A stretch of DNA of 64,000 nt from Acidobacteriota bacterium (lineage in GTDB: Bacteria > Acidobacteriota > Terriglobia > Terriglobales > Acidobacteriaceae). Positions 1 to 7,904 of this stretch are shown here, piece by piece. Within the stretch, counting starts at the first letter, position 1, and the number at the start of each line of letters is the position of its first letter. The position numbers and the translations under genes are program-made. The notes under the pieces were generated by a model. It was not told the origin of the DNA, did not search any database, and was given only the letters and a program-made list of their open reading frames with translations. The stretch lies in the NCBI GenBank assembly GCA_003225175.1, contig QIBA01000030.1:125762-189761 (forward strand), given 5' to 3'.

Positions 1-948
1 GGTCTGCGCTGACCTCCTGTCGCCATCTGAGCCTACGTATCCTTGGGCAGCGTCGTCGTCTATGGCGAGCAAGCTGCTGGTTACGTCGGAGTAGTAGGTA
101 GGATCATCTCCCATTTCAGGAACCGGACCTTCCCCGAGATCGAAGTAGCGAGAGAGGCCGGTGTTTCCCGCGAGCTTCGGCTCCTGCGTCCAGAGCTGGT
201 GATCGCGGACGGCATAGGCGTAGGCGCGGGCAAGCCATTTCTGGTCCGCGAGTGGCTTCGATTGTTTCTGCGCCGCCTGATAGAAATCCAGGATCATCGA
301 GGTAAGAAACGGCGGCTGCGAGCGCGTGAAGTAATACGTCCGATTCGCGTTGAGAATGGCGCCGTAATGCTCGATCTCGAAGAAGAAGTTGTCGATCATG
401 TTGCCGGCCAGCTCGAGCATGCCGTCTTGCACCAGGCCGCGGATGATGAAGTAGCTGTCCCAACCGTACATCTCGTTGAACCGTCCGCCCGGGACAACGT
501 ACGGATTCGGCAGATACAAGAGCCCCGGCGGTTGAACTTCTGAGACTTTCACGTCGCCCATCTTCTGAATCGGCCGTGGCAGCTTTACTACGCGGTTGCC
601 GCACTTCGATTCGAGCGCTTGAACGGCCGGCGGCGTCGGGATATCGGCTGGTATGTACAGCACCGGCTTGGTGGTTAGTTTGGTGTCGACCAGGGAGCCG
701 CATTCAGTCTGGGAGCGGCGAAGGGTAGTCCAGGCAGAATGGATGTAGTCTTTGAGCTCTTTGACCTGTGCCGCGCTCAGCGGATGTGAACTGGCAGTAC
801 CCTGAGCGTCCGCTGACTGCGCCATGGAGCAGACGGACAGCAGGCAAACGGCGACGAATATGCGAGCCCAATCGCCAGAGCGTTGCAACAGGCTGATACT
901 TTCCTTTGGCTGTGCATGCGTGAATATCCAAGATGCGCGCTGATCCAT
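1..948 (-). CDS. treA: Trehalase (GH37), secreted, 3' end beyond window
   Basis: Hydrolyses alpha,alpha-trehalose to two glucose molecules. The minus frame is open from an ATG at 948 to the window edge (316 codons, no stop), so the C-terminal part is missing. Read directly, it contains the trehalase signature PGGRFNEMYGWDSY followed by FIIRGLVQDGM, and further family-like segments with NANRTYYFTRSQPPF and WTQEPKLAGNTGLSRYFD. A hydrophobic segment at about residues 24-45 (ARIFVAVCLLSVCSMAQSA) looks like a signal peptide with a long n-region, so the true start may lie a few codons downstream and the enzyme is probably periplasmic. Shorter antisense frames over this stretch are shadows. The family call is secure; the treA symbol rests on the export signal only. 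Confidence 0.9.
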   Translation of the reverse strand, partial: MDQRASWIFTHAQPKESISLLQRSGDWARIFVAVCLLSVCSMAQSADAQGTASSHPLSAAQVKELKDYIHSAWTTLRRSQTECGSLVDTKLTTKPVLYIPADIPTPPAVQALESKCGNRVVKLPRPIQKMGDVKVSEVQPPGLLYLPNPYVVPGGRFNEMYGWDSYFIIRGLVQDGMLELAGNMIDNFFFEIEHYGAILNANRTYYFTRSQPPFLTSMILDFYQAAQKQSKPLADQKWLARAYAYAVRDHQLWTQEPKLAGNTGLSRYFDLGEGPVPEMGDDPTYYSDVTSSLLAIDDDAAQGYVGSDGDRRSAQT

Positions 949-1096
949 GAATTCAGTTGTCAAAGTGGTTTTCCCGGTTCATGATTCTCTCAGATGGTGT
1001 CGGCAAATCAATCCGAAAACGGTAACTGTAATAACAAAGTGGTTAACCCTCCCACCTTCGCTCAGGAGCGACGGCCTCGCCCACTGGCACAAAACC

Positions 1097-1242
1097 AATT
1101 CGCTGTTAATTCACTGTTAATTCACTGCCTCTTTCTTGATCGCCAGTACTGACGCGGACTTCCCGCGGGATAAAAAAATTCGCTGTTTTTTTCGCTGATA
1201 TTTTCGCTGTTATGTGACGTAACAGCGAATTAACAGTGAATT
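1097..1242. repeat. Iterated 11-bp repeat (AATTCRCTGTT) in both orientations
   Basis: Three head-to-tail units stand at 1097-1107, 1108-1118 and 1119-1129 (AATTCGCTGTT, AATTCACTGTT, then a degraded third). Related units lie at 1177-1187, about 1189-1198 and 1200-1212. Two inverted units follow at 1221-1231 and 1232-1242. TTCGCTGTTA at 1203-1212 and TAACAGCGAA at 1220-1229 form a perfect 10-bp stem. The stretch lies 5' of the trehalase gene, so it could hold operators or be a decayed mobile repeat; the sequence alone does not decide. The remaining non-coding bases between 949 and 1375 show nothing else I recognise. Confidence 0.7.
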
Positions 1243-1375
1243 TTGCAGAGCAGACTCCAAACCACGAAAATTAACTATTTGGTACTAAGGCGCGTTTTTG
1301 GGCCAATCAAAACCGCTGCAGCGCTCCCTTTTAGTTATGGTGGGGTGAAAGAACTCCAGCTATGGCGGCTCGGGA

Positions 1376-1723
1376 ATGACTCGGAAAAAAAAGGGACAGG
1401 CGCGGGTGCAAAAGGTAAACTCCCGCGGACTCTGGATCGCGCCAGAACTGGAAAGAACGATTAAGGGTGAACGTGGACGCCGTGGTCTGGTCGATCCGCC
1501 CTACGGTTATTATCTGCAGCTCGCTGATATCGCTCTGAAGTCGCCGACGCCTTCGAACTCTGGCCCCAGTCCTTTTCCCATTACCGAATGGCCGGCACTG
1601 ACGGCTCCCAAGCCTCCTAAACCCCGGTTGCCAAAACCGCCGAAGAGCCCCAAGCGTCCTCGTCCTAATCTGCCGAAACCGCCTAAGTCAGACCGGCCCA
1701 AGCCGGCGGGACGCGAAAAATAG
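1376..1723 (+). CDS. Small basic protein with Pro/Lys-rich tail, hypothetical
   Basis: A 115-codon frame. The N-terminal half is basic and mixed in composition. The C-terminal half (about residues 75-115) is a low-complexity run of PKPP, PRLPKPPKSPKRP and similar units. It ends one base before the stop of the convergent EF-G-like gene. No family is recognised and there is no strong Shine-Dalgarno before the ATG. The low-complexity tail means the opposite strand also reads as a Gly-rich frame. It may be real, but the evidence is only an open frame filling an otherwise empty gap. Confidence 0.3.
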   Translation: MTRKKKGQARVQKVNSRGLWIAPELERTIKGERGRRGLVDPPYGYYLQLADIALKSPTPSNSGPSPFPITEWPALTAPKPPKPRLPKPPKSPKRPRPNLPKPPKSDRPKPAGREK

Positions 1724-1724
1724 C

Positions 1725-3854
1725 TTATTCCTCCACCTCTACCAGTTCGCCGCGCTCCGCTTTGGCCGCCGCAATGATTTTTTCCTGCAGGGCCGCGGGC
1801 ACGATGTCGTAATGGTGCATCTCCATGGAGAAGCTGCCGCGACCTTGCGTCATTGAGGTGAGATCGACGCCATACGACAGCATCTCCGCCATGGGGACTT
1901 CTGCTTTTACCACGGTAATTCCACCTTTGTTGTCCATACCCTGAATGCGGCCACGGCGGGAATTTAAATCGCCCATGATACTGCCGGCGAACTCGTCAGG
2001 AATGGAGATCTCGGCATGCATGATCGGCTCAAGCAGGGCTGGCTTAGCCTGCTCCATAGCTTGCCGGAAGGCGAGACGGCCGGCCATCTTGAACGAGAGT
2101 TCGTTGGAGTCCACCTCGTGATAGGAGCCGTCATAAAGGCTCACCTTGAAGTCGACGACGGGATATCCGGCAAGATATCCGCGACCCGCCGCTTCCACGA
2201 TTCCCTTCTCTACTGCGGGAATGAAGTTCTTCGGGATAGCGCCTCCGAAGATGTCGTTAACAAACTCAAAGCCTGCGCCATGAGCCAACGGCTCCATCTT
2301 GATCTTGCAATCGCCAAACTGTCCGTGGCCGCCGCTTTGCTTCTTGTGACGCCCATGCGCGTCGGCTTTGCCGCGAATCGTTTCCCTGTACGGAACCTTT
2401 GGAGCCTTAAGCACTACTTCCGTGTGATAACGCTTCTTCAGCTTGGAGACGATGACTTCAATATGCTGCTGGCCAGTTCCGGCAATGAGAAATTCCTTCG
2501 TTTGCGCGTCGCGGAAGAAGCGCACCATCTGGTCCTCTTCCATCAGCCTATGAAGACCATTGGCCAGCTTGTCTTCATCGGCCCGCGTCTTGGGCTCGAT
2601 GGCAAAGGTAATCGCAGGCTCTGGGAACGTGACTTGCGAAAAGTTCACTGGGCGGGACTTCTCTCCGAGGCTGTCGCCTGTCAGGGTTCCCTTGAGCTTT
2701 GCCACAGCGCCGAGATCGCCGGCATGTAACTCGCTGACGTTTACCGCTGTTTTTCCTTGCATCACCGACAGATGAGAAAACTTCTCGCCCACATTGCGGG
2801 TGAAGTTGTGTAGGGTCGCGTCGTTCTTTACAACTCCGGAAAAAACTTTGAAGAATGTGATGTGACCTGCGAATGGGTCAGAGATCGTCTTAAAAACGTA
2901 GAGCGCCAGCGGACCCGAGTCGGTGATGGTGAGCGTCTCGCTTGAGGCACCATTGCCGCTGGCGCCATTACCAGATGACGTCCCTGGGGCCAATCGTATC
3001 GGCGCGCTCTCGGCTGCAGTCGGCGCGTATGTGACGAGAAAATCCAGGATGTGATCTGTGCCGATGTTGCCGAGCCCTGAAGCAAACAAAACCGGGAAAA
3101 TCCGGTCTTCGCGAATGGCTTCGTGCAACGCCCCGATGAGGTGATCTTCAGGAATCGTTCCCTTTTCGAAAAACTCCTCCATCAGCTCATCTTTGCCTTC
3201 TGCTACTAACTCGACTAACGCCTCATGCGCTGCCTTGGCCTCTTCGGCAAGGTCTGCGGGAATCGGTCCTTCCTTTCCCTTTCCATTGCCGCCCATGGAA
3301 TACGTGTAAGCCTTCATCGTGACCAAATCCACGACGCCTGTAAGATTACGTTCGGCGCCAATCGGAAGGAATACCGGTACTACTTGCCGTCCGAAAGCTG
3401 CCCTGAGAGATTCCAGCACACGGTCCTTGTCCGCGCGATCACGATCCATGCGATTCACGACAATAATGCGGGGCATGTCCATCTCAGCGGCGTAATCCCA
3501 ACCCCGGCTGGTCATTGCCTCAACGCCACTCACGCCATCGACTACGATCAGCGCCGCCTCCGCGGGAACAAGCGCCGCCTTGGCCTCATGCAGGAACATA
3601 TTGAAGCCGGGCGTGTCGATCAGATTGATCTTGCACTTGTCCCATTCGCAGTATGCCGGCGTCATCGCGATCGACATCTGCCGGGCAATCTCTTCCTCGT
3701 CCCACGCGGTAGCCGCCGAACCGTCGTCCACCCTTCCGAGGCGGGGAGTCGAGCCAGCTGTATACAGCAAGGCTGAGATTAAGGATGTCTTCCCACAATG
3801 GGAGTGGCCGAGAACGGCAACATTGCGCAGACTCGCGCTTTCATAAGTCTTCAC
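1725..3854 (-). CDS. Elongation factor G-like translational GTPase (EF-G2 type)
   Basis: A 709-residue GTPase with EF-G architecture. The P-loop is GHSHCGKT at residues 16-23, the switch II motif is DTPGF at 80-84 and the NKxD-type motif is NRMD at 134-137. Domain II, III, IV and V sequences follow, including KQSGGHGQFGDCKI in domain IV and the IQGMDNKGG region in domain V. It diverges from canonical FusA in the P-loop (GHSHCGKT rather than GHVDHGKT-like) and carries an acidic C-terminus. No rpsL, rpsG or tuf neighbours are present, so this is a paralogue rather than the str-operon EF-G. Such EF-G2 proteins bind GTP and the ribosome, but their role is unsettled. The gene is preceded by a hairpin-rich leader region. 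Confidence 0.88.
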   Translation of the reverse strand: MKTYESASLRNVAVLGHSHCGKTSLISALLYTAGSTPRLGRVDDGSAATAWDEEEIARQMSIAMTPAYCEWDKCKINLIDTPGFNMFLHEAKAALVPAEAALIVVDGVSGVEAMTSRGWDYAAEMDMPRIIVVNRMDRDRADKDRVLESLRAAFGRQVVPVFLPIGAERNLTGVVDLVTMKAYTYSMGGNGKGKEGPIPADLAEEAKAAHEALVELVAEGKDELMEEFFEKGTIPEDHLIGALHEAIREDRIFPVLFASGLGNIGTDHILDFLVTYAPTAAESAPIRLAPGTSSGNGASGNGASSETLTITDSGPLALYVFKTISDPFAGHITFFKVFSGVVKNDATLHNFTRNVGEKFSHLSVMQGKTAVNVSELHAGDLGAVAKLKGTLTGDSLGEKSRPVNFSQVTFPEPAITFAIEPKTRADEDKLANGLHRLMEEDQMVRFFRDAQTKEFLIAGTGQQHIEVIVSKLKKRYHTEVVLKAPKVPYRETIRGKADAHGRHKKQSGGHGQFGDCKIKMEPLAHGAGFEFVNDIFGGAIPKNFIPAVEKGIVEAAGRGYLAGYPVVDFKVSLYDGSYHEVDSNELSFKMAGRLAFRQAMEQAKPALLEPIMHAEISIPDEFAGSIMGDLNSRRGRIQGMDNKGGITVVKAEVPMAEMLSYGVDLTSMTQGRGSFSMEMHHYDIVPAALQEKIIAAAKAERGELVEVEE

Positions 3855-3956
3855 GAAGGACCCCTTTCGCTTCGGAGCTGAAATGTAATTGGAATTGCGT
3901 TTTTAGAGGCGGCTGGTTGGGAGTGCAGTGACCGGCAGAAATTTGAGCGGGAGCTT

Positions 3957-4201
3957 CGCGTCCGTTGACACGGACGCGATCCTACTCTGCCCGGGCGCCA
4001 TCTCCCTGACTTTTGGGATTCAGGCTCCTCGCACACTGCTCGCGCGGAGACGAGCATTCGCGTCGTGGCGAGGAAAGCCATAGGACATCACACGCTGCTG
4101 AGGGACGCAGCAGACGGGCTCAAGCCCTGGAAAGAAACGGAATCGTAACACGGAGAACCGACGCCGCTCAAACCGTCCGGCTGCAAGTGGCGGGGGCAGC
4201 C
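3957..4201. other. Hairpin-rich intergenic region, candidate structured RNA or leader
   Basis: The gap between the PilZ gene and the EF-G-like gene (3855-4211) has no convincing protein frame but several clean stems. These are CGCGTCCGT/ACGGACGCG (3957-3965 with 3970-3978, tetraloop), CCTCGC/GCGAGG (4027-4032 with 4068-4073) enclosing TGCTCG/CGAGCA (4037-4042 with 4051-4056), CTGCTG/CAGCAG (4095-4100 with 4108-4113), GGGC/GCCC (4116-4127) and GGCTGC/GCAGCC (4179-4184 with 4196-4201). On the minus strand this would be a 5' leader of the EF-G-like gene. No known riboswitch, tmRNA, RNase P or 6S signature was recognised. Confidence 0.4.
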
Positions 4202-4211
4202 TCAGATGCCT

Positions 4212-4610
4212 TCAATGGATGACGCTTACGTCGTGATTGCGGAACCGCACTCCAAATCCAGTCGCGCCGCCGTGCGGAGACTTCTCGACGCGAACTACCT
4301 GAGTGTGACATGTAACCCGCACATTTCTTCCAGCCAGCGGGACAGCGAAGTGCACTGTGAGTTCCGCATTGACGGCAGGGGTGAAGCCGGAATACAGGAA
4401 CGCCCCACTAAGACTGATGTCGCGTACCAGCGCGGCATGATGTCTGGGGCTTATTTCATGGCAAACTACTTCTGCGGGAATCGCAAGGAGAATGCGCATG
4501 GAAGAGCGGCGCCGGTCGAGTCCGCTGCGCATCATGTCCACTGCTAGATGGCGTTGCTGCAACATGCTTGACCTCCGTGGTTTCTGGCAGTGCACCAAAG
4601 GTGCAGCCAA
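4212..4610 (-). CDS. PilZ-domain protein, putative c-di-GMP receptor
   Basis: A 132-residue frame whose residues about 33-130 fit a single PilZ domain. RRRSSMR (33-39) supplies the RxxxR element and DISLSG (64-69) supplies the (D/N)xSxxG element that together bind cyclic di-GMP in this family. Beta-strand-like segments follow. The first 15 or so residues are likely spurious; an internal ATG at residue 16 (MLQQRHL) is a reasonable alternative start. It stands alone, upstream of the structured gap and the EF-G-like gene. No output domain is attached, so the partner is unknown. The 170 bases between this start and the enoyl-CoA hydratase stop contain nothing recognised. Confidence 0.75.
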   Translation of the reverse strand: MAAPLVHCQKPRRSSMLQQRHLAVDMMRSGLDRRRSSMRILLAIPAEVVCHEISPRHHAALVRDISLSGAFLYSGFTPAVNAELTVHFAVPLAGRNVRVTCHTQVVRVEKSPHGGATGFGVRFRNHDVSVIH

Positions 4611-4781
4611 CGGGCCAATTGTAAGTAGCTGATATTTCAGACAGGGGAGCGGATCGAAACCCCATGATTCTGCAAATTTTTCACTGTGACGCCTGTTGGC
4701 GTGCCGATTTTATTGTTTGCTGAGTTGCAACGGATGTTGGGCAGCCGGATTGTGCAGTAGTAAATCGAAAGTTACTTGCGG

Positions 4782-5564
4782 TTACTTACCGTGAAAATTT
4801 GCGGCACGCTTTTCCAGAAAAGCGGAGGTGCCTTCCTTCTTGTCTTCTGTTGCGCAGGAAACGGCAAAGAGACTCGCTTCGAGATAGAGGCCTTCCTCCT
4901 GAGTCAATTCAATGCCGTGATTCACAGCTTCCAGGCAGTATTGGATTGCCAACGGAGCGTTCTTGATGATCGCCTGCGCAATTGTTTCAGCGCGCGGGAT
5001 CAACTGAGCAGCCGGAAGCACTTCGTTTACCAGTCCGATCCGATGCGCCTCCTGCGCACTGATCATCTCGCCGGTAAGCAGAAGCTGCATGGCAATGCCT
5101 TTTCCAACAAGGCGCGGCAGGCGCTGCGTTCCGCCATAGCCAGGAATGATCCCGAGTTTCACTTCGGGCTGGCCGAGCTTGGCATTGTCGCTGGCCAAGC
5201 GCATCGTGCATGCCATGGCGATCTCGCATCCGCCGCCGAGAGCAAATCCGTTGATGCAGGCGATCACCGGCTTGCCGAGATTCTCGATCAGGTCGAGCAC
5301 GGCTTGCCCGCGATGTGTGTACTCCTTTGCCTCGACAGGATTGTTCTTCTGCAACTCGCCAATGTCAGCTCCAGCGACGAAGGACTTCTCCCCCGCACCG
5401 GTGAGGATCACGACGCGTACTTCGCGATCCTGTTTCAGATCAGTAAAGGCATTCCGCAGTTCGCCCATTGTCGCCATGTTCAAGGCGTTAAGGACCTTAG
5501 GACGATTGATGGTGACATAAGCGATATTGTTCTTCTTCTCGAAGACGAGACTTTCAAAAGTCAT
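4782..5564 (-). CDS. Enoyl-CoA hydratase/crotonase
   Basis: A 260-residue crotonase-fold enzyme adding water across the double bond of 2-enoyl-CoA. The oxyanion-hole segments are AGAD at 64-67 and GGG at 110-112. The two catalytic glutamates expected for true hydratases are present: Glu114 in GGGCEIAMAC and Glu134 in PEVKLGIIPGYGGTQRL. The length is typical. It is the last gene of a minus-strand module with hydroxyacyl-CoA dehydrogenase and thiolase, 88 bases after the dehydrogenase stop, so the three probably interconvert crotonyl-CoA, 3-hydroxybutyryl-CoA, acetoacetyl-CoA and acetyl-CoA. The chain-length preference cannot be read from sequence. Confidence 0.92.
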   Translation of the reverse strand: MTFESLVFEKKNNIAYVTINRPKVLNALNMATMGELRNAFTDLKQDREVRVVILTGAGEKSFVAGADIGELQKNNPVEAKEYTHRGQAVLDLIENLGKPVIACINGFALGGGCEIAMACTMRLASDNAKLGQPEVKLGIIPGYGGTQRLPRLVGKGIAMQLLLTGEMISAQEAHRIGLVNEVLPAAQLIPRAETIAQAIIKNAPLAIQYCLEAVNHGIELTQEEGLYLEASLFAVSCATEDKKEGTSAFLEKRAANFHGK

Positions 5565-5652
5565 AGCAAGTTCTCAATAACTAGTTCTAAGACCAGGTTG
5601 GGATCGCGACATTCAGCTTATTGCCAATCGCTAACTGCTCATCGCCAGCTGC

Positions 5653-6546
5653 TCACAGCTTCACCGGAAGTGGATTCTTCGGATCGCTCCAGTCGTAAAA
5701 TCCTTTGCCAGTCTTCTTTCCGTACCAACCCGCCAGAACGAGTCTCTTGAGTAATGGCGGCGAAGCAAAGCGTTGCTCTTTAAATTCGTCGTACATCACG
5801 TGAGTAATGTAGTAGGTGGTATCGAGCCCTACGAAGTCCAGCAGGGTGAACGGTCCCATAGGATAGCCGCAGCCCAGCTTCATGGCATTGTCGATGTCAG
5901 GAATGGAACCGACACCTTCTTCGTACGCGCGAACGGCGTCCAACAGATAAGGCACCAGCAGGCGATTTACGATGAATCCCGTCTTGTCGGAGGTGCGCAC
6001 CGGCACCTTGCCGAGCTTCTTTCCGAATTCGACTGCTGTATTGATGACGTCGTCGGCAGTAGCGATGGTGCGCACGACTTCGACGAGCTTCATCAGCGGC
6101 ACAGGATTGAAAAAGTGCAAGCCAATAAATCGATCGACACGCTTCGTAGCCGTCATTAATTCCGTAACGGAGATCGAGGAAGTGTTTGTGGCAAAGATCG
6201 CATCGGCTTTCACGATTCCATCGAGCGCCGCGTATACCTTCTTCTTCTCGTCTATGTTCTCAATGATAGCTTCAATGACGATGTCAGACTGCGCGAGATC
6301 TTCCTTCTTCTGGGTGCCCTTCAGGCGCGCGCGGATTTCGTCTTTCTGCTGAGCGGTGACGCCACCCTTCTCCGGACCGCGCTCGACAAACTTCGCCAAT
6401 GACGCATCGATGCCGGCAAAACCTTTGTCCAGGGCCTTCTGCTCAGCTTCAAGGACGGTGACTTCGTAGCCAGCCTGTGCAGCCACTTGGGCAATGCCTG
6501 AGCCCATCAAGCCACAACCGAGTACACCTACTTTGTTGATTTGCAT
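5653..6546 (-). CDS. hbd: 3-hydroxybutyryl-CoA dehydrogenase
   Basis: A 297-residue NAD(P)-dependent short-chain 3-hydroxyacyl-CoA dehydrogenase. The Rossmann motif is GCGLMG at residues 10-15. The catalytic histidine is His144 in GLHFFNPVPLM and the NTSSIS motif is at 121-126. The C-terminal domain contains DKTGFIVNRLL and GPFTLLDFVGLD, typical of the stand-alone bacterial enzymes rather than the fused FadB type. It lies 39 bases downstream of the thiolase and 88 bases upstream of the enoyl-CoA hydratase on the same strand, consistent with one transcript. It could act in short-chain beta-oxidation or in the reverse direction. Confidence 0.93.
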   Translation of the reverse strand: MQINKVGVLGCGLMGSGIAQVAAQAGYEVTVLEAEQKALDKGFAGIDASLAKFVERGPEKGGVTAQQKDEIRARLKGTQKKEDLAQSDIVIEAIIENIDEKKKVYAALDGIVKADAIFATNTSSISVTELMTATKRVDRFIGLHFFNPVPLMKLVEVVRTIATADDVINTAVEFGKKLGKVPVRTSDKTGFIVNRLLVPYLLDAVRAYEEGVGSIPDIDNAMKLGCGYPMGPFTLLDFVGLDTTYYITHVMYDEFKEQRFASPPLLKRLVLAGWYGKKTGKGFYDWSDPKNPLPVKL

Positions 6547-6585
6547 TCTTCCTTGAGCTCCATTGTTCCGGAAAGTTTCAGAGAT

Positions 6586-7788
6586 CTATGGAGTTAACGA
6601 TTCGACGATCACCGCGATTCCCTGTCCACCACCTATGCAGGCAGTGGCCAATCCGTAGCGCTTTTTGCGACGTCGAAGCTCGTACAACAACGTGAGGACG
6701 AGTCGTGTGCCAGTCGCGCCGAGGGGATGTCCCAGCGCGATAGCTCCACCATTCACGTTTGTCTTCTCCCGATCAAGTCCGAGTTCCTTCTCCACCGCGA
6801 GATACTGAGCCGCGAAGGCTTCATTCACTTCCACGACGTCGATCTGATCCAGCGTAAGCCCAGCCTTCTGCAGCGCAGCTCGCGTCGCTGGGACCGGTCC
6901 GCTGCCCATGATGCTGGGATCTACACCGGCAATGCCCCAGCTCACCAAACGTCCCAAGGGCCTGAGAGCGCGCTTCTGGGCTTCCGCAACTGGCATCAAC
7001 ACAACCGCCGCTCCGCCATCGACAATGCCGCTGGCGTTTCCTGCGGTGACGGTACCTTCCTTACCGAATGAAGGCTTCAGCTTCGCGAGGCCTTCGAGCG
7101 TGCTGTCGGGGCGCAGGTGATCGTCTTTCTCGAACGTCTCGCCGGTGGGATTGCCGCGACGGTCCTTGAGCGCAACCGGCGTAATCTCCTCGCCAAGGCG
7201 GCATGATTTCTGCGCGTCGGCAGCTCGCTGTTGCGAACCAAGAGCAAATTCATCTTGCATCTCGCGGGTGATGCCTTGCTGTCCGCCATACCGCTCGGCT
7301 GTCTGCGCCATATAAAGTCCGCAGTAGGTGTCGAGCAGCGCGACCATGAGGGAATCTTCCATCTTGCCTTCGCCCAGGCCCAAGCCCCAGCGGGCCCCGC
7401 GAATGACGTGAGGCGCTTGCGACATCGATTCCATTCCGCCGGCGAGCGCGATCTTCGATTCGCCAAGCTGAATCATTTGGGCTGCGGTGACGATCGACTG
7501 CATTCCCGATCCGCATAAGCGATTTACAGTTAGCGCTGGAACTTCGATGGGCAAACCAGCGCGTAGCGCTACGTGACGCGCCCCATACAGCGCGTCGCCC
7601 GAGGTCTGCTGCGCATTTCCGAATACGGCATGATCGATCTCCGCCGGCTCCACGCCGGAGCGACGAATCGCTTCCTTGCTGGCGATCGCCGCAAGCTCCA
7701 TAGCAGTAAAGTCGCGCAACTTGCCGCAATAGCGGCCCATAGGCGTGCGAGCGCCATTCACAATGGCAATATCTTGAGGCTGAAGCAT
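6586..7788 (-). CDS. Acetyl-CoA acetyltransferase (thiolase)
   Basis: A 400-residue thiolase joining or cleaving acetoacetyl-CoA. All three catalytic elements are present: the nucleophile Cys92 in [10 protein letters not shown], His354 in GHPLGATG and Cys384 in CIGGGQG. The length and absence of insertions match biosynthetic or degradative tetrameric thiolases. It is first of the three acyl-CoA genes on the minus strand, starting 117 bases after the stop of the TPR-GAF protein gene. Whether it prefers acetoacetyl-CoA or longer 3-ketoacyl-CoAs is not visible. Confidence 0.93.
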   Translation of the reverse strand: MLQPQDIAIVNGARTPMGRYCGKLRDFTAMELAAIASKEAIRRSGVEPAEIDHAVFGNAQQTSGDALYGARHVALRAGLPIEVPALTVNRLCGSGMQSIVTAAQMIQLGESKIALAGGMESMSQAPHVIRGARWGLGLGEGKMEDSLMVALLDTYCGLYMAQTAERYGGQQGITREMQDEFALGSQQRAADAQKSCRLGEEITPVALKDRRGNPTGETFEKDDHLRPDSTLEGLAKLKPSFGKEGTVTAGNASGIVDGGAAVVLMPVAEAQKRALRPLGRLVSWGIAGVDPSIMGSGPVPATRAALQKAGLTLDQIDVVEVNEAFAAQYLAVEKELGLDREKTNVNGGAIALGHPLGATGTRLVLTLLYELRRRKKRYGLATACIGGGQGIAVIVESLTP

Positions 7789-7904
7789 GAGGTAACCCGT
7801 TGGTGAACGTGAATGCCCAGGTCAGCAGACGTAACTTCAGCCGGCTGGAGCAAACTTTTGAGTGTATCAGGAAGGGATTTCCAACAGGCTCGAGCTAAGA
7901 GCCG

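Noticed and set aside
116-931. Two adjacent minus-strand frames suggesting a frameshifted gene at the left edge
   Set aside because: They are out-of-frame shadows. Another minus frame is open without interruption from 948 to the edge and carries the trehalase signature, so no frameshift is needed.
1510-1701. Gly-rich minus-strand peptide frame
   Set aside because: It is the mirror of the Pro/Lys-rich codons of the plus frame, so it is explained by base composition.
1725-3854. Canonical fusA
   Set aside because: The P-loop differs from housekeeping EF-G and no ribosomal protein or tuf gene is adjacent, so it is called EF-G-like.
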